DNA of 34,788 nt from Mesostigma viride. Lineage: Eukaryota; Streptophyta; Mesostigmatophyceae; Mesostigmatales; Mesostigmataceae. The notes beneath the pieces were generated by a model. It was not told the origin of the DNA. It saw only the letters and a program-made list of their open reading frames with translations, and did not search any database. Numbering within the stretch: position 1 is the stretch's first letter; each line of letters opens with the position of its first letter. Position numbers and translations under genes: made by a program. The DNA lies in NCBI GenBank assembly GCA_009746045.1, contig RPFO01001670.1, forward strand, positions 1 to 34,788. The letters are read 5' to 3'. Below are positions 30,101 to 34,788 of the stretch, piece after piece.

Positions 30101-31589
30101 ATGGCGACACCGGCATCGCAGATCTACCGGCTCGCTGGCAAGATCATGCACGTCGGCATGTATACTCCCCCCTCAGGCCGCAACTTGCACGCATACCACA
30201 TCATCGTTGTGGACAAAAACGGGAAGGCCCACACCGTCATTGCCAACGTGGATGACTTTCGTCGCCAGAACGGGCTGGACGTTGGCAAGGAGACCTTCCC
30301 CGTGGGCCAGCATGCTCAGTTTGTGACCAACACGCGGACACCATGTACTTGGAGTGCTTCTGGGTAGGTAGCAATCCCAAATCGCATTCCTTGTTCTTCA
30401 TATACAGCTTGTGCATCACTATCTCAAGGAGACGACCAACATATATCTATTTCTTTGCCTTCTTGACTAACTTATTCTCGTTATTGTGTGCATTGTTGTT
30501 CTTGGGCGCAGGTTTACACTCCACTTGCGGAATGGCAACAACATGCGTCTGGTTGACACGCCCATCGATGGAGGCAACTTCACGATGCCGTTCGACTTCA
30601 CGCCGTTCAAAGCGCTGGAAAAGAAGATCCCGGTCGCCAATGGCCACGTTAAGGCCTCCGTGGATGTCTTTGGTCTGGTGAACGCCATTTACCGACCGAA
30701 GGCATCGGCCAAGACGTCGCGGACACGCATCATCCTTGCGGACTCTTCCACGGCTGCGACGGCCGCCACCATTTCGGTCATGCTGTTCGACGACGCCCAA
30801 CAGGCGGTGGTCGACAACGCGCACGCAGGCGCCACGCTGGTCATCGCCATCAAAGGCGCCAAGCTCGGGTATTACCAGGGGAATGTGACCCTGGCTGCGG
30901 GAAACACCGCTTACGTCACCACCAGCGACGTGGTGGGCGGCGACGCAGCAACTTTGAAGGCCGATGCCCTCAAAGATGACAAGTACAAAGGAATCGCCAT
31001 CGTCGACGAATCTCCGGTCATGTCGTTGGTGGACATCAGCGCCAAGGCGTGGAGCGACCTCAAAGCGGGCTCCTTTTCTGCGACGTGCGAGGCTCAGCTC
31101 ACCCCCGCCGAGCACTATAATGACCCAAAGCGGTGCATTTACTATGGCTGTGTGCAAAAGGCGCGGTCGTCAAACCGCACGTGTCGCAAGGCCCTCGTCG
31201 ACGGGGTGTGCACTGACCACCCCGGGGTACACCAGAAGGGCAGCCCGTTTTTCCACGGGGGATGCTACATTCGAGATCCCAACCACTTCATCAAGGTGTC
31301 CCTGTTCACGGACGGAGTGTCGTCCATGCTTCGCGACCCGCCCGTCACGCCAACCGAGTGGCTTGACATGGACCCGAAGGAGCGCGCCCAGCTGTGGGAA
31401 AACTTCTTTTCGTCCAACCGATGGACGAACCTCCACCTGCGTGTCCGCCCGGCGCAGTTCGCGTCCGCCGCCCCCGGGTCCAAGGAAGGGCCCCAGTACC
31501 TCCTGGTCGCGAAGGACTACTTCTTCCCTGATCTCGACAAGCAGGCCCAGGACATCAAGTGGGATGATTTTGATTGGTCCTCTGTTTGA
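30101..31589 (+). CDS. RPA1-like single-stranded DNA-binding protein, 446 aa, two coding exons
   Basis: Exon 30101-30363, intron 30364-30511 (GTAGGT...GGCGCAG, 148 bp), exon 30512-31589; phase 2, total 447 codons with stop. Residues 1 to about 110 form a first OB-fold-like part (YHIIVVDKNGKAHTVIANVD). Residues about 138-235 (VDVFGLVNAIY, RTRIILADSS, ISVMLFDDA, LVIAIKGAKLGYYQG) match an RPA DNA-binding domain of A/B type. Residues about 280-440 match the zinc-containing domain C: SFSATCEAQL, then C296-X4-C301 and C321-X2-H324, then FIKVSLFTDG. RPA1 normally has CX4C...CX2C; here the last ligand would be His. The N-terminal protein-interaction domain of full-length RPA1 (usually over 600 aa) is absent. 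The family coats ssDNA in replication, repair or, in Helitron-like elements, transposition. I saw no Helitron ends. Near exon 1's end the match is weak, so the splice there is the least certain part. Confidence 0.75.
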
Positions 31590-31830
31590 TTTAGCATCGC
31601 AGGCACCCCGACGCGTGCACTACAGTTAGGTCTTTTGCATCCATAATGGATGCTCCATTGCCTTGTGAGTTGTTTTTGGCTGCACCTGTAGCCTGCCTTG
31701 TTGGCCATATGAGAGGAATGGGTGTCTCACCTCTCCTTGCTATGTAGCTCGCATAGACTTTTTTTGCTTTTGCTTTGCAGTCGCTGTCACGTGTCTATTA
31801 ATGGGTTAATGAATAAATGATTGAATGCGT
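31590..31830 (+). other. 3'UTR of the RPA-like gene with AATAAA
   Basis: An AATAAA lies at 31812-31817, about 225 bp after the stop. A short dyad (GCATCCATAATGGATGC, 31638-31654) lies in between. Confidence 0.45.
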
Positions 31831-32180
31831 ACATTGGCATTTAGCAGACCATTGTTACATTAATGATGTATTGTTATGCTCTATGCCACCCCAATTGAAA
31901 CACGAGTTAAATTAATTAATTAATGGGAGGATGTCCTTATTAAATCATATGTTGTCTCCTTGAAAAATATACAATCATATATACAAGCATTAGAAATAGT
32001 ACACAATGAGGCATTATAATTAATTAATATACAATCACACATATAAAAAATAAAAAATATATACATTATAAATACAATTAAATATATATACATCAAAATC
32101 AATGAATATTATATACATAAAAAATCAATGAATATATATACAGTATAAATATAAATATAAATATATACAAGTATCACTCA
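31831..32180. other. AT-rich spacer between convergent genes
   Basis: TTAA and TATA/AAATAT microsatellite-like DNA (31912-32170) with no coding potential. It separates the 3' ends of the plus-strand RPA-like gene and the minus-strand membrane-protein gene. Confidence 0.6.
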
Positions 32181-33694
32181 TCAATGGTCACGCGGTACAA
32201 GCATGCCACTGTGCTCTTTGCCAAGCTCACGAGGCATGCATGCAAGGGTGTGGGGGATGCTGGCATGTGTGCGTGGGTTTGTGGGGTGAAGATTAATCGT
32301 TACTGGAGGTACCGTTGGCACTTACCAATAGCCAATCAAAAGATACCATCCAATAGTCCCCACGACAGCTCCCAGTTCCAAATGAAGATCTGCACATACA
32401 GGGAACGCCCACATCACAGCACATGACCACAGGCATGTGAGGGAAATAAAAATAAACCGTGTCAACTTTTCTTATGCACATAAGTGACCCCCAAAATGCA
32501 GTTGTAAATGATGCATTCCAAAACAATATGGCACCCACCTGGCCTGCAAATGGCGACAACGAGGCGTTCATGGCCATTAATGGCCACTTCTGCCACCATC
32601 ACAATTGCCGCTATGAAACTTCCAACGGCAACGTCGCAGAATTCCCGCGTGCGGGCCATCTCGAGCGCCGTCGTGAGGACACCCCAAAGCAGGTCGAGTA
32701 GAAACCCCGCCATGAATATGGCCTGCGTGCCGACCTTCTCAAGCGCCATCATGAGCACACCCCAAAGCAAGTCGTGTAGCAACCCCGCCATGAAAACGAC
32801 GTGCATCGGCGACATGACCACACCTGCATGGACACCCACACTGATACACGAAAGCATTTAACATGTTGCACAAAGGTACGCTAGCATCCTAGATGCACGA
32901 ACAAAAGGAGTTGACACAAACAAATGCACCACTCCTAACTTGTTTCATCCCAATATAATACATGGCAACAACAAAACTGCTGCAATGCCCACCTGCGCCG
33001 CCAAAGTCTGGCCCCTCCCCTTCAGGATGCCCAAGAAGCCCCACCAGAATCGCGATGCACACCAGCGCAACCACCACGCGGCGTACGAATCTGCCATGTT
33101 GGCTGAAATCCAGCACACCGACCAACACAAAAATATTCAAGGCAGTCCATGCATTTGAAAACACACACTAATAAGTTGCCATCATTTCCCCAGGGATCAC
33201 CACTTCAAGTACTAAAGGTGGTGGCATGGCCAATTTTACTAACTGCTGGCTAAACACGCCCACCAACAAGTGCAGAAACTGAATAAAGCACTGAACATTT
33301 CAGCAGCATTTCCCCTAGGGAACTCCATGACTAGAGAAGAAAATAAAAAACACCATATGCCCCAACAGTTCCTTGAATGACCAACATATTTCGTTACCTG
33401 AAATCCACCAACCAAAAATTGAAAGCCGCCAACATTCTCTTTATACGACAGCTCTCCTGTTCCTGTGCGGCAAAAAGAAATGGTGAACATGGCAAGCAAG
33501 AGAGGCAAATCAATTCAGCACAGCCACCCCATTAGAGTTGTGGTGAAAAACAATTCCGGCATAGCTTGCGCGACGCAACAGTGGCCACAACAATACAACA
33601 CCCTGAATGCCAGCCCCCACCGCGTCTTATCCAGGGGGGGAGTTGAAAATTTCGGCAGCATTTCCCCTAGGAAAATGGAATCCCGGGAGATCAT
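32181..33694 (-). CDS. Six-exon gene for a 231-aa multi-pass membrane protein, family unknown
   Basis: Minus-strand exons 33694-33602, 33462-33398, 33102-32993, 32823-32539, 32389-32326 and 32259-32181 sum to 696 nt, 232 codons with stop. Phases match at every junction and all introns are GT...AG (donors GTGTTG, GTAACG, GTGGGC, GTGGGT, GTAAGT; acceptors GCACAG, TTTCAG, ATGCAG, GTGCAG, GCCAG). Hydrophobic segments lie at about residues 62-77 (VVVALVCIAILVGLLG), 97-117, 123-143, 152-171 and 189-205 (ELGAVVGTIGWYLLIGY). Residues 98-122 and 124-148 are a duplicated block sharing FMAGxLxDLLWGVLxxALE. Arg/Lys flank the first helix. A further in-frame ATG at 33661 is an alternative start; an in-frame stop at 33718-33716 limits upstream extension. 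The last intron (66 bp) is the weakest call. It converges with the RPA-like gene. I do not recognise the family. Confidence 0.65.
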
Positions 33695-33718
33695 TCCAGC
33701 GCCATGCCGCCTAGGCTA

Positions 33719-34084
33719 CTCCGCAATGCACGGCCGGGGCAACAGGAACGGAAAACTGGAAATCTCGCCAGCAAATTCCCATAGAATTTCCCAAAAGGAT
33801 GCCTATAAAACGAAAAAACGGGAGTGCCAACAACGAGCTTATGCAAGTGTATGGACATACCAATAACTGCTTGGATGGCTGCCCTCGCGTTTTCCCTCGA
33901 CTCAGTTCATCACCTAATCCAATGCAGCCAACGCTCGTGGTGTGACCAAAATACAGAACCTCGCAATATTGTTCGGTCTGTCGAAGCACAAAATTTGCGG
34001 TTGTGTTTGCAATTATTGTGTTTGCTCAAATGCAGGATTGACGAGCGCCACAAAAATTTGCATAAGAGGCTACCGGTACCTCTA
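33719..34084. other. Upstream region of the membrane-protein gene
   Basis: No recognisable gene. A possible minus-strand upstream exon or 5'UTR cannot be excluded: frame 33989-33711 is open but shows no domain. No clear TATA box was found on the minus strand. Confidence 0.3.
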
Positions 34085-34235
34085 CGTAGCATAGATGATC
34101 GATCTGGACTTGGCAAAACAGGTTATAATGCCGATCATCTATGCTACAGGTCGATTCTCTATGCTACAGGCGTAAAAAAACAGGTTATTAGGCCGATCAT
34201 CTATGCTACATGTCGATCATCTATGCTACAGGCCT
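34085..34235. repeat. Cluster of CTATGCTACAGG repeats with one inverted copy
   Basis: Four direct copies of (GATCAT)CTATGCTACA(G/T)G lie between 34133 and 34232, with an inverted GTAGCATAGATGATCGAT at about 34086-34103. The inverted copy can pair with any direct one. Confidence 0.75.
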
Positions 34236-34269
34236 ATACACGGACTGTTTCGGAATAGCTGAGGCCACT

Positions 34270-34788
34270 AATACGAACCACGCTCCACTTCGGTCTACTA
34301 CAGCTGCCACACGCTAAGTGTCGGCGCTTGGTATGTGCTGTATGGAGTGGCGTGATCCACAACGTCGTTGTGGATCACGCACTACTTTCAGTACATTACC
34401 GCGGTTTACTGGACCGAAGGTGGGTCCTCTACACAAAAGGAGGGTCCTCTATCATATAGCCCCGTTTGTTAGTAAGATGGTGGGGTGGGTCCTCTACAAG
34501 AAAGGATGGTCCTCTATATAAATGATAATACGAACCACGCTCCACTTCGGTCTACTACAGCTGCCACACGCTAAGTGTCGGCGCTTGGTATGTGCTGTAT
34601 GGAGTGGCGTGATCCACAACGTCGTTGTGGATCACGCACTACTTTCAGTACATTACCGCGGTTTACTGGACCGAAGGTGGGTCCTCTACACAAAAGGAGG
34701 GTCCTCTATCATATAGCCCCGTTTGTTAGTAAGATGGTGGGGTGGGTCCTCTACAAGAAAGGATGGTCCTCTATCATATAGCCCCCGT
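34270..34788. repeat. 257-bp tandem repeat, two copies, cut by the window end
   Basis: Units start AATACGAACCACGC at 34270 and 34527. Each holds a perfect palindrome with 15-bp arms (GCGTGATCCACAACG) around one base at 34350-34380 and 34607-34637. This is nested in a longer imperfect foldback whose outer arms read CCACTTCGGTC / GACCGAAGGTGG. Four GGTCCTCTA words follow per unit. The array may continue beyond the window. Confidence 0.9.

Noticed and set aside
30447-31157. 236-residue minus-strand ORF opposite the RPA-like exon
   Set aside because: Antisense shadow of a GC-rich coding exon; the plus strand has the domain matches and splice sites.
29126-31830. Helitron carrying the RPA-like gene
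   Set aside because: Helitrons can encode RPA proteins, but I found no convincing TC start, hairpin-CTRR end or Rep/helicase sequence in the window.
34350-34380. Transcription terminator hairpin
   Set aside because: A rho-independent terminator is not expected in a eukaryotic genome; the palindrome has no T-tract and is part of a tandem unit.

Overview
This window looks like a repeat-rich stretch of a eukaryotic nuclear genome. The reasons are GT-AG introns that close reading frames, TATA and AATAAA signals, several retrotransposon classes and long tandem satellites. The L1-like LINE with a C-terminal zf-RVT region and the plant-like RPA1 relative fit an alga or another green-lineage protist, but I cannot name the taxon. 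No bacterial operons, rRNA, tRNA or CRISPR array were seen.

Layout, left to right. 1-4200: a decayed minus-strand retroelement in which a gag zinc knuckle sits almost directly against an integrase, preceded on its 5' side by five 71-bp tandem repeats. 4200-7310: a truncated plus-strand gag fragment (about 5330-6300) and the 3' end of a minus-strand RTE-like LINE. Two LINE-type tails here share a CAAC-loop hairpin next to TTAA repeats. 7785-13866: a nearly full-length but frameshifted minus-strand L1-like LINE (ORF1, endonuclease, reverse transcriptase, zf-RVT). 14950-15595: an LTR of one element. 15997-23330: an LTR retroelement with two apparently identical 631-bp LTRs. Its internal region carries on the minus strand a small viroplasmin/RNase H1 hybrid-binding-domain ORF, a polyglutamine gag-like ORF and a broken aspartic protease, but no visible RT or integrase, so it is probably non-autonomous.

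23335-29350: a satellite block ordered B1 - six copies of a 721-bp unit A - B2 - partial B3. Unit junctions fall exactly at ACAAG followed by a GC hairpin. Next come a 74-bp near-perfect palindrome and a collapsed copy of it.

29800-33700: two apparently intact host-type genes. The plus-strand gene (TATA box, 5'UTR intron, one coding intron) encodes a 446-aa RPA1-like single-strand DNA-binding protein with a CX4C...CX2H zinc ribbon. The minus-strand gene, found only by splicing six short exons in consistent phase, encodes a 231-aa multi-pass membrane protein with a 26-residue internal duplication; I do not recognise its family. The genes converge, 3' ends facing, across an AT-rich spacer. The window ends in a 257-bp tandem repeat whose unit contains a 31-nt palindrome.

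The items most worth follow-up are the spliced membrane protein, the RPA-like gene beside the satellite/palindrome block, the A/B satellite with its GTTCAG dyads, and the hybrid-binding-domain ORF in the LTR element.
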